Positions 16,917-25,961 of a DNA stretch of 64,000 nt are shown here, in pieces. Position 1 is the stretch's first letter; the number at the start of each line of letters is the position of its first letter. Origin of the DNA: GCA-002701455 sp964342575. GTDB lineage: Bacteria; Pseudomonadota; Alphaproteobacteria; Thalassobaculales; Thalassobaculaceae. The stretch is from the NCBI GenBank assembly GCA_964342575.1, contig CAYFGZ010000004.1, positions 1-64,000 on the forward strand. Reading direction: 5' to 3'. The notes beneath the pieces are model-generated. The model had not been told where the DNA came from. It worked only from the letters and a program-made list of their open reading frames with translations, and ran no database searches. The position numbers were made by a program, and so were the translations under genes.

Positions 16917-17531
16917 CTAACACGCCGTTGGCTTTAATTTTTTGGTTATCGGAGACAGTAATTTTTTCATTTCCGTATGTAGTTTGGGGATTAACATCAC
17001 ATCTTCTATACGACGGTCTATAAATTTCCACGTCTCGCTATAATTTTCAGAGGTATCCGTTAGCCAGAAAAAGCTAGAAGAAGAAATTACTGCTGCTAAG
17101 AGTACCCGCTTACTGTAGAAATTAAAATCAACCGACAAGTCTCCGGTATTCCTCCAAATTTTATCTACAGTTGTATAGAGTAACAGAGGTGATGAATGTA
17201 TGAGCGATTTTCTAAAGGCTTCACGATAATCCGATATGACTTCAAAACGATAGCGGACAGATAGGGAAATACGATCACGTACTTTTAGTTTTGTAAGACT
17301 AGTTTTAGAAAGCTGTTCCAGCATCTTTCTGTCGGCCCAGTCGGAAAAATGGGCCACCAATTCACGACCGGGATCGGTAAATAGGGCATGGGGGTAGCCC
17401 TCTTGAAATCCGATGCTCTTAGCTCCAGCAGTCAACGCTTTTAATCCCCATCCGTCGAAGACTACGTGTGGCAGCGCAACTAACAAAAGCTCGTCTCTCA
17501 ATTTTTCTCGATGCTGCTGAATATCATCCAT
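16917..17531 (-). CDS. COQ9-family ubiquinone biosynthesis protein
   Basis: A 204-residue protein of the COQ9 family, lipid-binding helical proteins that assist ubiquinone hydroxylation. It has the hallmark C-terminal stretch DFNFYSKRVLLAAV followed by SSFFWLTDTSE, and the N-terminal GWGLKALTAGAKSIG helix that resembles a TetR-like fold. The family is mostly alphaproteobacterial and mitochondrial. The start codon lies two bases after the stop of the upstream peptide deformylase gene, so the pair is probably one operon. It converges on hisC with 17 bases between. Confidence 0.88.
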   Translation of the reverse strand: MDDIQQHREKLRDELLLVALPHVVFDGWGLKALTAGAKSIGFQEGYPHALFTDPGRELVAHFSDWADRKMLEQLSKTSLTKLKVRDRISLSVRYRFEVISDYREAFRKSLIHSSPLLLYTTVDKIWRNTGDLSVDFNFYSKRVLLAAVISSSSFFWLTDTSENYSETWKFIDRRIEDVMLIPKLHTEMKKLLSPITKKLKPTAC

Positions 17532-17532
17532 A

Positions 17533-18078
17533 TTATTTTTTCAAAAGTTTGTGTTCAATATTATCGCTTAACTCTTTAACAAAACCAAATTGACGCATAT
17601 TGATCATTCTCTCGGGATAGAGAATGCCGTTTAAATGGTCTACCTCATGCTGGACAACTCGCGCATGAAAACCATTGGCCTCACGGACGATGGTATTGCC
17701 TTCCAAATCAAGAGCATGGTACTCGATAAAAGTATAGCGGGGCACCTCGCCCCTCAACCCAGGGATGGATAAACATCCCTCCCAGCCCAACTCTTGTTCT
17801 TCATTGGTTATATTTATTTCTGGATTGATCAGCACATGAGGGCTAGTTGAGGTGGTTATATCACCGCCAACTATCTTGTTATCTGGATCTTCGAACACAA
17901 TTACGCGCATGCTTATCCCAATTTGGGGTGCTGCTAGCCCTACTCCTTCTGCAGCTCTCATGGTATCAAGCATATCATTAATCAAAGAAGCTAGTTCTCC
18001 AATGTTTTCCTCCCTCACTGGTTCTGCACTTGTAGCCAACAGTGGGTGTCCCATCCGAATAATATCTCTAACTGCCAT
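17533..18078 (-). CDS. def: Peptide deformylase
   Basis: A 181-residue metalloenzyme that removes the formyl group from nascent proteins. All three family motifs are present: GVGLAAPQIG (residues 45-54), EGCLSIP (Cys102) and QHEVDHLNG (His144 and His148). The metal is normally Fe(II) held by the Cys and two His. A short loop insertion after the first motif (VGGDITTSTSP) is unusual but does not touch the active site. It is the first gene of the leftward pair with the COQ9 gene and is divergent from rpsU. Confidence 0.97.
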   Translation of the reverse strand: MAVRDIIRMGHPLLATSAEPVREENIGELASLINDMLDTMRAAEGVGLAAPQIGISMRVIVFEDPDNKIVGGDITTSTSPHVLINPEINITNEEQELGWEGCLSIPGLRGEVPRYTFIEYHALDLEGNTIVREANGFHARVVQHEVDHLNGILYPERMINMRQFGFVKELSDNIEHKLLKK

Positions 18079-18215
18079 AATTTTTTATAGACCTTGCGTT
18101 TCTATACGTAAAGCCACTATAAGAACTAGCTTGTTATCTAGTATCAAACTGTGGTATCTGTGCTGCCCATAGCTGGATATAGATTAGAAGAATCGGGCTT
18201 TGTTGTTATTATACA

Positions 18216-18221
18216 AGGAGG
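18216..18221 (+). promoter_or_regulatory. Strong Shine-Dalgarno for rpsU
   Basis: A full AGGAGG sits 9 bases before GTG 18231. A TTG at 18225 is only 3 bases away and too close, so the GTG is the start. Confidence 0.75.
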
Positions 18222-18230
18222 TAGTTGTCG

Positions 18231-18434
18231 GTGCAGGTTTCCGTTCGCGATAATAATGTTGACCAAGCTCTTAGAGCTTTGAAGAAAAAAATGCAAAGAG
18301 AGGGTATTTTCAGAGAGATGAAGCTTCGGCGAAATTATGAAAAACCTTCGGAGCGTCGGGTTCGAGAGGAAGCAGAGGCTACTAGACGGCATAGGAAGCT
18401 CATGCGCAAACGTTTAGAACGAGAGGGTTATTGA
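18231..18434 (+). CDS. rpsU: 30S ribosomal protein S21
   Basis: A 67-residue basic protein beginning MQVSVRDNNVDQALRALKKK, the standard S21 opening, and ending in an Arg-rich tail (RRHRKLMRKRLEREGY). S21 binds the 16S rRNA 3' region and aids initiation. The GTG start is fixed by a complete AGGAGG. It stands alone between divergent def and a convergent LLM oxidoreductase gene. Confidence 0.97.
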   Translation: MQVSVRDNNVDQALRALKKKMQREGIFREMKLRRNYEKPSERRVREEAEATRRHRKLMRKRLEREGY

Positions 18435-18455
18435 TATCCCGTTCCCTTTTTGTGC

Positions 18456-18474
18456 GATTATATTTGGTATAATC
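18456..18474. repeat. Inverted repeat after rpsU
   Basis: GATTATA and TATAATC are perfect 7-base arms around TTTGG, about 20 bases after rpsU and about 35 before the converging LLM gene stop. It is AT-rich with no T-run directly after it, so it is at best a weak bidirectional terminator or an mRNA 3'-end stem. Confidence 0.35.
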
Positions 18475-18507
18475 AGTTAAGAATCCTGGGTTCCGGATAC
18501 ATATTTT

Positions 18508-19449
18508 CTATATTTTTGGGATGATGTCAGAGGCAAAACGTTCCATTTGTTCAGTTTGAACTTTCGTACTTTCACCGCGATACCTTACAACAACGCTATT
18601 AAAACCAGCATCAAAGATGCTTTTCAAGTCATCTATGATTTGAATTTCGGATCCGGTACCCACTTCCCTGCCGCCGAAGGGACCGGGTTTGGGGTCACCC
18701 GGATTGATAAAAATTTTATAAACAAGATCTAAATCATTGAAGTTTCTGTTACTTTCCTTACATAGGTTTTTTAGTTTTTTTAGGCGCTCCTTCATCCGCT
18801 CGGCATCCAACGCGACGGCCAACCAGCCGTCGCCAAAATTTACGACCCGACGGAGAGCCGGGTCGGCTATTCCTCCGATTAATACTGGAGGATGGGGCTT
18901 TTGCACAGACCCGGGCACTGAATATATTTGTGGGAATTGGTATGTACTGCCGTTGTAACTAACTTCCCCACCCTTGGACAACAACTTAAAGATCTCAATG
19001 TACTCATCTGTTACTTGGCCGCGTTTTTCGAAATCAAAGGTATTCATAACTTCAAATTCTTCCCTAAGCCAACCAACTCCCGCCCCAAGTATAATGCGGC
19101 CTTTCGAAAACTGATCTATTGTGATGAGCATTCGGGCTAATAAAATGGGATTGCGATAAGGCATAATTAACACTGCCGTGCCAAGTCTAATTGTTTTTGT
19201 TGCACCCACCAGCACGCCCATGGTGGCTATTGGCTCCATCAATGGTTCAGATATAGACACGGGAAAGTCACCGTTTGAACTATATGGATAAAGCGACTCA
19301 AATTCACTCGGAAATACTATGTGGTCAGCCAGCCAAATGGAGTTAAAGCCTGACTTTTCAGCGAAACATGCTAAATCAATGATGGTATCGGCCCGAGCTA
19401 ACGGTCCGTATATCCCGATGTCCAGTCCAAACTGATTTATATCTGCCAT
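18508..19449 (-). CDS. LLM-class (luciferase-like) flavin/F420-dependent oxidoreductase
   Basis: A 313-residue TIM-barrel oxidoreductase of the TIGR03619-like group. Signature segments are FNSIWLADHIVFP, GVGWLREEFEVMN and KPHPPVLIGG. Such proteins use FMNH2 as monooxygenases or F420 as reductases; the cofactor cannot be decided from sequence alone. It is the last gene of a leftward run with the 2OG oxygenase, ThDP enzyme and Ldh-type dehydrogenase, and starts 65 bases after the dehydrogenase stop. Two homologues occur at 23562 and 54362. The reaction is unknown. Confidence 0.87.
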   Translation of the reverse strand: MADINQFGLDIGIYGPLARADTIIDLACFAEKSGFNSIWLADHIVFPSEFESLYPYSSNGDFPVSISEPLMEPIATMGVLVGATKTIRLGTAVLIMPYRNPILLARMLITIDQFSKGRIILGAGVGWLREEFEVMNTFDFEKRGQVTDEYIEIFKLLSKGGEVSYNGSTYQFPQIYSVPGSVQKPHPPVLIGGIADPALRRVVNFGDGWLAVALDAERMKERLKKLKNLCKESNRNFNDLDLVYKIFINPGDPKPGPFGGREVGTGSEIQIIDDLKSIFDAGFNSVVVRYRGESTKVQTEQMERFASDIIPKI

Positions 19450-19514
19450 CCATTAAGTCCCTTCTATAAAATAGTAAATCTAAAAAAACCTTTTCAACAG
19501 AAAAATAGCAAAGA

Positions 19515-20624
19515 TCAGAAGAGATATTTTACTGACGCATTTTCGGCCACCTTCTTTACAATTTCACGAAGGTTTTCGTTTATAGGAATTCCATTTTTTA
19601 GACGTTCGGCCCGGGTAATTTGTTCCGGCTCTCCTGGAACCAGGACAGGTTTATTCAGATCTTGGGGTTTTACTCCCTTTAAGGTTTCGATGACCTTTTG
19701 GACATCTCTGTTGTACTCGTCTAAAGGACGAAAACTTTCTGGATTAATGGCTTGAAAGAAGTGACCCAAATCGTCTGGTGAATTTTTAGTTTGATTTTTG
19801 ATGCGCTCAGGAGAAAAGGAGGCGCCAGGCATTGCTCCGCTTAATATGTGGGAAAAGACAGCGAGCCCATAGCCTTTATGACCTCCAAGTGTTTCTCCGA
19901 CTCCACCTACTGGATTTAATCCTCCTGATGTGCGAGATGCAAAGATCTCTAGAGCTTCATGAGCGTCAGTTATCGGTTTTCCCTCGCCATCATTTACCCA
20001 GCCCTCGGGTAGTTCGAGCTCACGCAGTTTCCGCACCTTCACTTTGTTGACAGCGGCTATCGTGGTCGCAAAATCAAGTATCAATGGTGGGTACTTACCA
20101 GCAGGCGCAGCCAATGCAAAAGGATTTGTTCCTAAGACCGGTTGCGTTCCTCTGGTGGGTACCATAGATATCCCACGCGTGGAGGTGGTAACAATGCCGA
20201 TCATTCCCTTTTTTGCAGCAAGTTCCGCGTAATACCCAGCCGCTCCAAAGTGATGAGAGTTGCGGACACAGACGATTCCCACGTCGTGTGTTTTGGCCTT
20301 TTCTATGGCTGATTCCATAGCGCGGACAGAAACTGGATGCCCTAAGCCTCTGTCGGCATCCAACAGGGCTGTTGTTTTTCTTTCTCGTATTAATTTTGTC
20401 ATAGGCTTTATATTTAACGCCCCACGACGGAAAGTTTCTTCATATTGTTGAAGCATATTGATTCCATGAGAATCGACCCCGCGTAAATCAGTCTCGACCA
20501 TGACATGGGCGGCAATTTCTGTATCCTCTTCCCGCATACCCCACGCCAAAAGAATACTGATTATTTGCTCCTCAACGATGCTTGCATGGTAGCGGAGAGA
20601 TTTTGATGGGATTTTGGTGCTCAA
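19515..20624 (-). CDS. Malate/L-lactate/ureidoglycolate dehydrogenase-family oxidoreductase
   Basis: A 369-residue NAD(P)-dependent 2-hydroxyacid dehydrogenase of the Ldh_2 family, unrelated in fold to classical malate dehydrogenase. Diagnostic segments are TDLRGVDSHGINML near residue 50, RNSHHFGAAGYYAELAAKKG, GTNPFALAAPA and the glycine-rich GGHKGYGLAVFSHIL. The His in NSHHFG is the likely proton-transfer residue. Its start is a TTG overlapping the stop of the ThDP gene (TTGA), showing translational coupling. It probably oxidises a 2-hydroxyacid, or reduces a 2-oxoacid, in the same pathway. Confidence 0.87.
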   Translation of the reverse strand: MSTKIPSKSLRYHASIVEEQIISILLAWGMREEDTEIAAHVMVETDLRGVDSHGINMLQQYEETFRRGALNIKPMTKLIRERKTTALLDADRGLGHPVSVRAMESAIEKAKTHDVGIVCVRNSHHFGAAGYYAELAAKKGMIGIVTTSTRGISMVPTRGTQPVLGTNPFALAAPAGKYPPLILDFATTIAAVNKVKVRKLRELELPEGWVNDGEGKPITDAHEALEIFASRTSGGLNPVGGVGETLGGHKGYGLAVFSHILSGAMPGASFSPERIKNQTKNSPDDLGHFFQAINPESFRPLDEYNRDVQKVIETLKGVKPQDLNKPVLVPGEPEQITRAERLKNGIPINENLREIVKKVAENASVKYLF

Positions 20625-22306
20625 GGCAGCGTCTCCGAATCATTGTAACGTCTCCAGGCACTCATCTGGATGGCGGAAGTATAGCAGTGAACAACCACGG
20701 GAACCGTTTTAATGCTGAACGCTTCCGTTATTTTCTCTTTCACTTCGTCTTCACTGGTTATTTTTATACCTTGGGCTCCAAATGAATTTGCCCAGGCTAC
20801 GAAGTCAGGATTGGTTAAACGCGTTCCCTCCATAAACGCTCTTTCAGGATAGCGAACGTATGAGTGCATCCCGATTGTGCCATACATCGAATTATCGGAA
20901 ATTATGATAATTGGATTAACACCGTATTGTCTCGCTGTCGCTATTTCGTTTCCCATCATCAACAGACCACCATCTCCAATAAAACAAACTATCTGAGTGT
21001 TGGGTCGCCGTAATCCGGCTGCTACAGCCATAGGTATTCCAGATCCCATTGCACCCACGACGGATGATAGGAAAACTTGAGTTTGTTTGAAGTTGATATA
21101 ACGGTGGACGAAACTTCCGAAGTTCCCCGCATCAGAGGTCACCGTGGCATCGTCTGCTAGGTGCTTGTCGACCTCACAAACTATCGCAGCGAAGTTAATG
21201 CCATCGCTTGTAGGTTCCCAGTTTGGGGAAAGCAAATCAAGATGAGTCTTGTTTAAAAGTTTTATCCAATTATTTCTGCTTGATGAAATTGTGGGGGGGG
21301 CAGCTAGTAAAAGTGCTTTTACTACCTCGCTTGGGCTCGATGGAATTCCGAGGGTTGGTTGCCAAACTCTTCCGATTTCGTCAGCATCTGGCCATATGTG
21401 TATCATTGGAAATTGGGGGATTGGTGCAGTCGGAAAGCTATAGGACTGGCTGACTGTATCTGTTAATCGCTCTCCTAGTGCTATCAATAGATCAGTTTTT
21501 TTTAATTTATCAATAAGTGGTGTTGGAACACGAATACCCATATAGCCACCGTAATTAGGGTGCCTGGAGTCGAATAGTTGCGGACGCCGGTGGGTAGGGC
21601 AGATGGGTAGCTTCCAGATCTCCGATAATTTATTTAAGTTGGTGAGAACTTCTTGATCTGAAACCGCTTCCGCTAGAAGAGCTCCCCCGACCAAAACTAC
21701 AGGCTTGGTGGATCTTTCAATCATTTCAATTACTGCGGCTATATCCTGGGCACGTGGGCCGGGAGTTGCCGCTCGCGCAGGCGGAACAATGGGTGTGTTT
21801 ATTTCTTCATCAAATAGATCTTCCGGCAGTATGACAGCTACAGGCCCGGGAGTACCACTTTGAGCTATGCTAAAAGCCCTCGCAAGGGCCTCAGAAGCCA
21901 TATTTGGGCAGTTAACCTCGATCACCAATTTTGTTATATCAGCGAGTAGAAGTGAATAGTTCTGTTCTTGCAAGGCACCCCTACCTAGGTCAGTTCGCTC
22001 GACTTGGCCAATCAACATTACGATTGGTGTAGCATCATGGTAAGCTGAATGGAGAGCGACCATGCTATTTGCTAGTCCGGGCCCTCGGCTAACTAGCACG
22101 ACGCCAGCTCGATTATTCAGACGTCCGTCCGCTACCGCCATAAAGGCAGCGCCGGCTTCATGCCTACACACAATGATTCGGATTGTTTCACGTTCTATTA
22201 GTTTGCTAGAGAGACCGACATAACTCTCCCCTGGTACACAAAAAACCTGGTTAACCCCATGACCTTCGAGGCTATCTACCAATAGGTTAGCTACATTGTG
22301 TATCAT
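20621..22306 (-). CDS. Thiamine diphosphate-dependent enzyme, acetolactate synthase/decarboxylase-like
   Basis: A 561-residue three-domain ThDP enzyme. The N-terminal pyrimidine-binding domain has the catalytic Glu50 in CRHEAGAAF. The central domain carries KPVVLVGGALLAEAV. The C-terminal domain binds ThDP through GDGG (444-447) and ends the motif at SDN (470-472). It resembles acetolactate synthase large subunits, but no regulatory small subunit is adjacent, and the neighbours point to catabolism, so decarboxylation or carboligation of an unknown 2-oxoacid is more likely than branched-chain synthesis. It starts 41 bases after the 2OG oxygenase stop and overlaps the next gene by four bases. 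Confidence 0.88.
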   Translation of the reverse strand: MIHNVANLLVDSLEGHGVNQVFCVPGESYVGLSSKLIERETIRIIVCRHEAGAAFMAVADGRLNNRAGVVLVSRGPGLANSMVALHSAYHDATPIVMLIGQVERTDLGRGALQEQNYSLLLADITKLVIEVNCPNMASEALARAFSIAQSGTPGPVAVILPEDLFDEEINTPIVPPARAATPGPRAQDIAAVIEMIERSTKPVVLVGGALLAEAVSDQEVLTNLNKLSEIWKLPICPTHRRPQLFDSRHPNYGGYMGIRVPTPLIDKLKKTDLLIALGERLTDTVSQSYSFPTAPIPQFPMIHIWPDADEIGRVWQPTLGIPSSPSEVVKALLLAAPPTISSSRNNWIKLLNKTHLDLLSPNWEPTSDGINFAAIVCEVDKHLADDATVTSDAGNFGSFVHRYINFKQTQVFLSSVVGAMGSGIPMAVAAGLRRPNTQIVCFIGDGGLLMMGNEIATARQYGVNPIIIISDNSMYGTIGMHSYVRYPERAFMEGTRLTNPDFVAWANSFGAQGIKITSEDEVKEKITEAFSIKTVPVVVHCYTSAIQMSAWRRYNDSETLP

Positions 22307-22347
22307 TTTTCGTATAGCTCACTAGTAATCTATTTGCTGCTGTTTCA

Positions 22348-23361
22348 CTATCCAGAGATTGAGAGGTCTTGTTGATCTGACGCATTGTAGTTCGCATCGT
22401 ACCACCAGTCGATATAATCGCTGTACGATATCGGCGGAAACTTGGCAGGGTTCTCCTTCGACTGACAAGAGGGTAAACATGTAATTTGAGCATCGAGGTG
22501 CGGGCCATAAAAATATGGTATTGCGTACCTAGATTGTTTCTTGGGAGGTAATGCTCTGTGTGGTGTCGATCTATAATATCCGTTTGTCCATCTGTGCAGC
22601 ATGTCCCCACTATTTACAACAAACGAGTCGGGAACATAAGGAATATCTATCCATTTATTATCGGCAGTTTGAATTTGTAATCCAGGCACTGTCGACTGAG
22701 CCAAAAACGTCAAAAAATTAGCATCGGTATGTGGTGCGATTCCATATTGGTCTTTGTCGCGTCTCTTTGTTGGGGGATAATGCGATAATCTGAATGAGAA
22801 CTGACTCTCCCAGAATGCATCTTCAAAGGTATTGGTTGGCATATCCAGCGAAATAGCTAGCGGCTGAAGCAGACTTTTTGCTAATTTATCGACCGCATCT
22901 GTATATTCTAAAATGTTTTTTTTAAAATTAGTTAGGCCTGTTGGCCATTCATTTGGACCAGCAAATCTTCTTCCTTCCCGCACAAGAGGATCGTCGGGTT
23001 TCCTTTCTCGTTTTATGAAGAATGCTTCATTCAAATCGAATTTGGCTTCTTCGTCACTGACTCTCGACGTCTTTACATTGTATCGGTTCATTGCCATGTA
23101 GCCGTTATTGTGAGAATTCATCAACACGGATTGTTTGACGTGCATGGGCTGGCTATGGAAACGACGTGCTTCTTCAAAGGTTTGATCTATCAAACGTCTA
23201 GAGATGCCGTGATTGATGATTATCAAAAACCCACTATTCGTTAGGGCCTCTCTCAATTGCCTAGCGATAAAATTGGCTCCTGCCATCCCTTTCTCAGATA
23301 AAGGGAGCAGGTCAATAATAGGAATAACAGAAACTAGGGGAGTATGAGACTTCTTCTTCAT
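22348..23361 (-). CDS. 2-oxoglutarate/Fe(II) oxygenase, isopenicillin N synthase-like
   Basis: A 337-residue cytoplasmic dioxygenase of the IPNS/DIOX-N family. The iron triad is visible as HTD (His211, Asp213) and His268 in STPHRAL. Arg278 in QSRYAIPYFYG is the probable 2-oxoglutarate-binding residue. The N-terminal domain (PIIDLLPL and GFLIIINHGIS) is also typical. The substrate is unknown. It is the first gene of the four-gene leftward unit, and its upstream region is shared with a divergent LLM oxidoreductase gene and contains a 15-base palindrome. Confidence 0.9.
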   Translation of the reverse strand: MKKKSHTPLVSVIPIIDLLPLSEKGMAGANFIARQLREALTNSGFLIIINHGISRRLIDQTFEEARRFHSQPMHVKQSVLMNSHNNGYMAMNRYNVKTSRVSDEEAKFDLNEAFFIKRERKPDDPLVREGRRFAGPNEWPTGLTNFKKNILEYTDAVDKLAKSLLQPLAISLDMPTNTFEDAFWESQFSFRLSHYPPTKRRDKDQYGIAPHTDANFLTFLAQSTVPGLQIQTADNKWIDIPYVPDSFVVNSGDMLHRWTNGYYRSTPHRALPPKKQSRYAIPYFYGPHLDAQITCLPSCQSKENPAKFPPISYSDYIDWWYDANYNASDQQDLSISG

Positions 23362-23398
23362 GCTAGTGCCGTGAGCGTTTGATTTAATTGGAACAACC

Positions 23399-23413
23399 AG
23401 ATTAATTTAATCT
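23399..23413. promoter_or_regulatory. 15-base palindrome between two divergent catabolic genes
   Basis: AGATTAA-T-TTAATCT is a perfect odd-length palindrome in the 200-base divergent gap between the 2OG oxygenase and LLM genes. It lies 38 bases before the oxygenase start. Position and symmetry suit an operator for a dimeric regulator, but no regulator gene is nearby and it is AT-rich, so chance is possible. Confidence 0.35.
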
Positions 23414-23561
23414 TGCAATTTTTTGAATACCGAGAACGATTTTTTTTTAAAGATTTGCTAGGTTATTTTAAATGCTCAATATAGAGAAATATTGTGTTGC
23501 TGTTATAAGTACCTAAAACTCTTGTTTAGTCTTTGTTCATTTGGATAAAAGGAAACCAAAA

Positions 23562-24407
23562 ATGGATATAGGTGTTTTCATCTTTGATACCGATTATAGT
23601 ATAGATATTGGTGAATTAGCTAGAGAGCTTGAAGATCGGGGTTACGAATCATTATTTGTTCCCGAGCACACTCATATACCAGCCAGCCGAAGGTCGCCTT
23701 TTCCAGGGGGCGGAGAATTACCGAGACAATATTCTCACACGCTTGATCCCTTTATTTCCTTAAGTTTTGCAGCGGCTGCAACAACGAAATTGAAAATTGG
23801 AACTGGAATTTGTCTACTCCCGCAGCGAGATCCAATTATCACAGCCAAGTTGGTCGCTAGCCTAGATTTGATGTCGAAAGGACGTTTTGTCCTTGGCTTG
23901 GGCGGGGGATGGAATATGGAAGAAATGGAAAATCATGGTGTATCGTATAACACACGGTTTGCCATGATGAGGGAGCATGTGCTTGCAATGAAATCGTTAT
24001 GGGCGAGGGAAGACGCTGAATTTAGTGGAGACTACGTTAGTTTTGATAAGAGTTGGTCTTACCCGAAGCCGCTGCAAAAACCACATCCACCCATCTTGTT
24101 GGGAGGTGAAACCGATTACACGTTAAGGCGCGTCGTCGAATATTGTGATGGTTGGTTCCCGCGGGGGAGGGGCGGGTTCGATGCTGTGGAAAGCATTGGT
24201 AGATTGAAAAAAATGGCTGATGAGGAAGAACGTGATATTAATTCACTTTCTATCAGCGTATTCGGGGCTCCAGTTAAGCCGGACGTGGTGGATGATTACC
24301 GGAGAGCAGGAATTAATAGAGCTTTGTTTGCGTTGCCATCTGACAATAGGGACAAAGTTATGGAAAGTTTAGATGATTTCCAGCCATTAGTTGATTTAGA
24401 CTCTTGA
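23562..24407 (+). CDS. LLM-class flavin/F420-dependent oxidoreductase
   Basis: A 281-residue luciferase-like TIM-barrel protein. It shows YESLFVPEHTHIP, GLGGGWNMEEMENHG and KPHPPILLGG, matching the same TIGR03619-like group as the proteins at 18508 and 54362. It lacks a long C-terminal extension and is about 30 residues shorter than those two. ATG 23562 follows AAAGG by 9 bases and is preferred over TTG 23541. It faces away from the 2OG oxygenase operon and probably shares its regulation. Substrate and cofactor type are not determined. Confidence 0.86.
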   Translation: MDIGVFIFDTDYSIDIGELARELEDRGYESLFVPEHTHIPASRRSPFPGGGELPRQYSHTLDPFISLSFAAAATTKLKIGTGICLLPQRDPIITAKLVASLDLMSKGRFVLGLGGGWNMEEMENHGVSYNTRFAMMREHVLAMKSLWAREDAEFSGDYVSFDKSWSYPKPLQKPHPPILLGGETDYTLRRVVEYCDGWFPRGRGGFDAVESIGRLKKMADEEERDINSLSISVFGAPVKPDVVDDYRRAGINRALFALPSDNRDKVMESLDDFQPLVDLDS

Positions 24408-24539
24408 AGGTGAGGTTAAAAATAAAATTTTAAGACTTTCGGAGTTTTTTCTGGAAAATGAGATAAGATTGTGACTACGATTTTCTAATAATTAGGTATT
24501 TTGGGCGGTAATTCGTATTTGACTGGGTGTTGGCAAGAA

Positions 24540-25955
24540 ATGCGTAGGCATAGAAATACAAAAATAGTAGCTACATTAGGCCCGTCGACCAGGACTAAAA
24601 GGCAAATTAGAGCTCTTGTCGTGGCGGGGGTTAATGTTTTCCGGCTCAATTTCAGTCATGGCACCCATTCCGACCAAAGATCATGTGTGACTAATATTAG
24701 GGCTCTCGAAGAGGAATTGAACCAGCCTATAGCTATTATGGCCGATTTACAGGGGCCAAAGTTGAGAATAGGCACTTTTAAGGATGGGGAAATTGAACTA
24801 GAGGCAGGGGATATTTTCAAATTAGACCTTCGGGACTCGCTTGGTTCAACTCGCCGTGTACAGTTGCCACATGAAGAAATTTTTGATGCTGCTAAAGTAG
24901 GAATGGACCTTTTGCTGGACGATGGAAAAATAAGATTACGTGTTCAAAAAGTAGGAAAATCGGTTATTGAGACAAAAGTGGTTACTGGCGGTAAACTTTC
25001 GGATCGAAAAGGTGTTAATGTACCAGGAGTTACCCTAGGTCTATCAGCGTTGAGCGAAAAAGATAGGGTGGACTTGGAATTTGCGCTGGGACTTGGTTTT
25101 GACTGGATAGCGTTATCGTTCATTCAACGCCCAGATGATGTTCGAGAAGCCAGAGAATTAATTGAAGGGCGAGCATCGGTACTTATAAAATTAGAAAAGC
25201 CTGCGGCAATAGATCATTTACAAGAATTGGTGGAGATGACGGATGCTGTGATGGTCGCTCGTGGTGATCTGGGGGTAGAACTACCACCTGAGAAAGTCCC
25301 AGGCTTACAAAAGAGAATTGTGAAGCTATGTCGGGAATGGGGAAAGCCAGTTGTTGTAGCCACTCAAATGTTAGATTCTATGATACATTCTCCAGCACCA
25401 ACTCGGGCCGAGGCTTCGGATGTGGCTACTGCTGTTTATGACTCTGCAGATGCGGTTATGTTATCGGCAGAAACAGCGGCTGGCGAATTTCCTTTAGAAT
25501 CTGTGGATATGATGAAACGAATCATACTGGAAGTTGAAGAGGATGACGCCTATCAGGCGGCAATTGATGCAAGCCATGAAGATCCGGAACCAACCGTTTC
25601 TGACGCTATTACTCTAGCCGCTCGCCAAGTAGCTGAAACCGTAAGCGCTAACTGTATCGTTACCTATACCACTTCGGGTTCTACCACGCTTAGGGCGGCT
25701 CGTGAACGCCCACCCGTTCCAATTTTATGTGTAACATCGAATATAAAAACGGCTCGCCGACTAAGTCTCGCTTGGGGGGTCTATCCAGTACATATTGCGG
25801 AAGAAGAAAGATTTTCTGCGGTTGTAAGACGAGCCCTTGATGTTTCGGCATCTCAAGGGTTCGGCGGCTCGGGAGACCACATAGTAATCACAGCTGGTGT
25901 GCCCATGGGAACGCCCGGATCTACTAATGTACTACGAATTGAGCGGATACCATAA
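24540..25955 (+). CDS. pyk: Pyruvate kinase
   Basis: A 471-residue glycolytic enzyme making pyruvate and ATP from phosphoenolpyruvate and ADP. It begins MRRHRNTKIVATLGPSTRT as the family does. Further motifs are RLNFSHGTH, MADLQGPKLR, the catalytic LIKLEKPAAIDH, MVARGDLGVELP and VMLSAETAAGEFP. ATG 24540 is chosen because the frame upstream to 24501 adds a non-homologous leader. It converges on the downstream operon with only 6 bases between stops, leaving no room for a separate terminator. Confidence 0.96.
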   Translation: MRRHRNTKIVATLGPSTRTKRQIRALVVAGVNVFRLNFSHGTHSDQRSCVTNIRALEEELNQPIAIMADLQGPKLRIGTFKDGEIELEAGDIFKLDLRDSLGSTRRVQLPHEEIFDAAKVGMDLLLDDGKIRLRVQKVGKSVIETKVVTGGKLSDRKGVNVPGVTLGLSALSEKDRVDLEFALGLGFDWIALSFIQRPDDVREARELIEGRASVLIKLEKPAAIDHLQELVEMTDAVMVARGDLGVELPPEKVPGLQKRIVKLCREWGKPVVVATQMLDSMIHSPAPTRAEASDVATAVYDSADAVMLSAETAAGEFPLESVDMMKRIILEVEEDDAYQAAIDASHEDPEPTVSDAITLAARQVAETVSANCIVTYTTSGSTTLRAARERPPVPILCVTSNIKTARRLSLAWGVYPVHIAEEERFSAVVRRALDVSASQGFGGSGDHIVITAGVPMGTPGSTNVLRIERIP

Positions 25956-25961
25956 GGGTAA

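Noticed and set aside
20621..22306. Assignment as ilvB (biosynthetic acetolactate synthase)
   Set aside because: No ilvN-type small subunit is adjacent and the neighbours are oxygenase and dehydrogenase genes, so the specific symbol is not justified.
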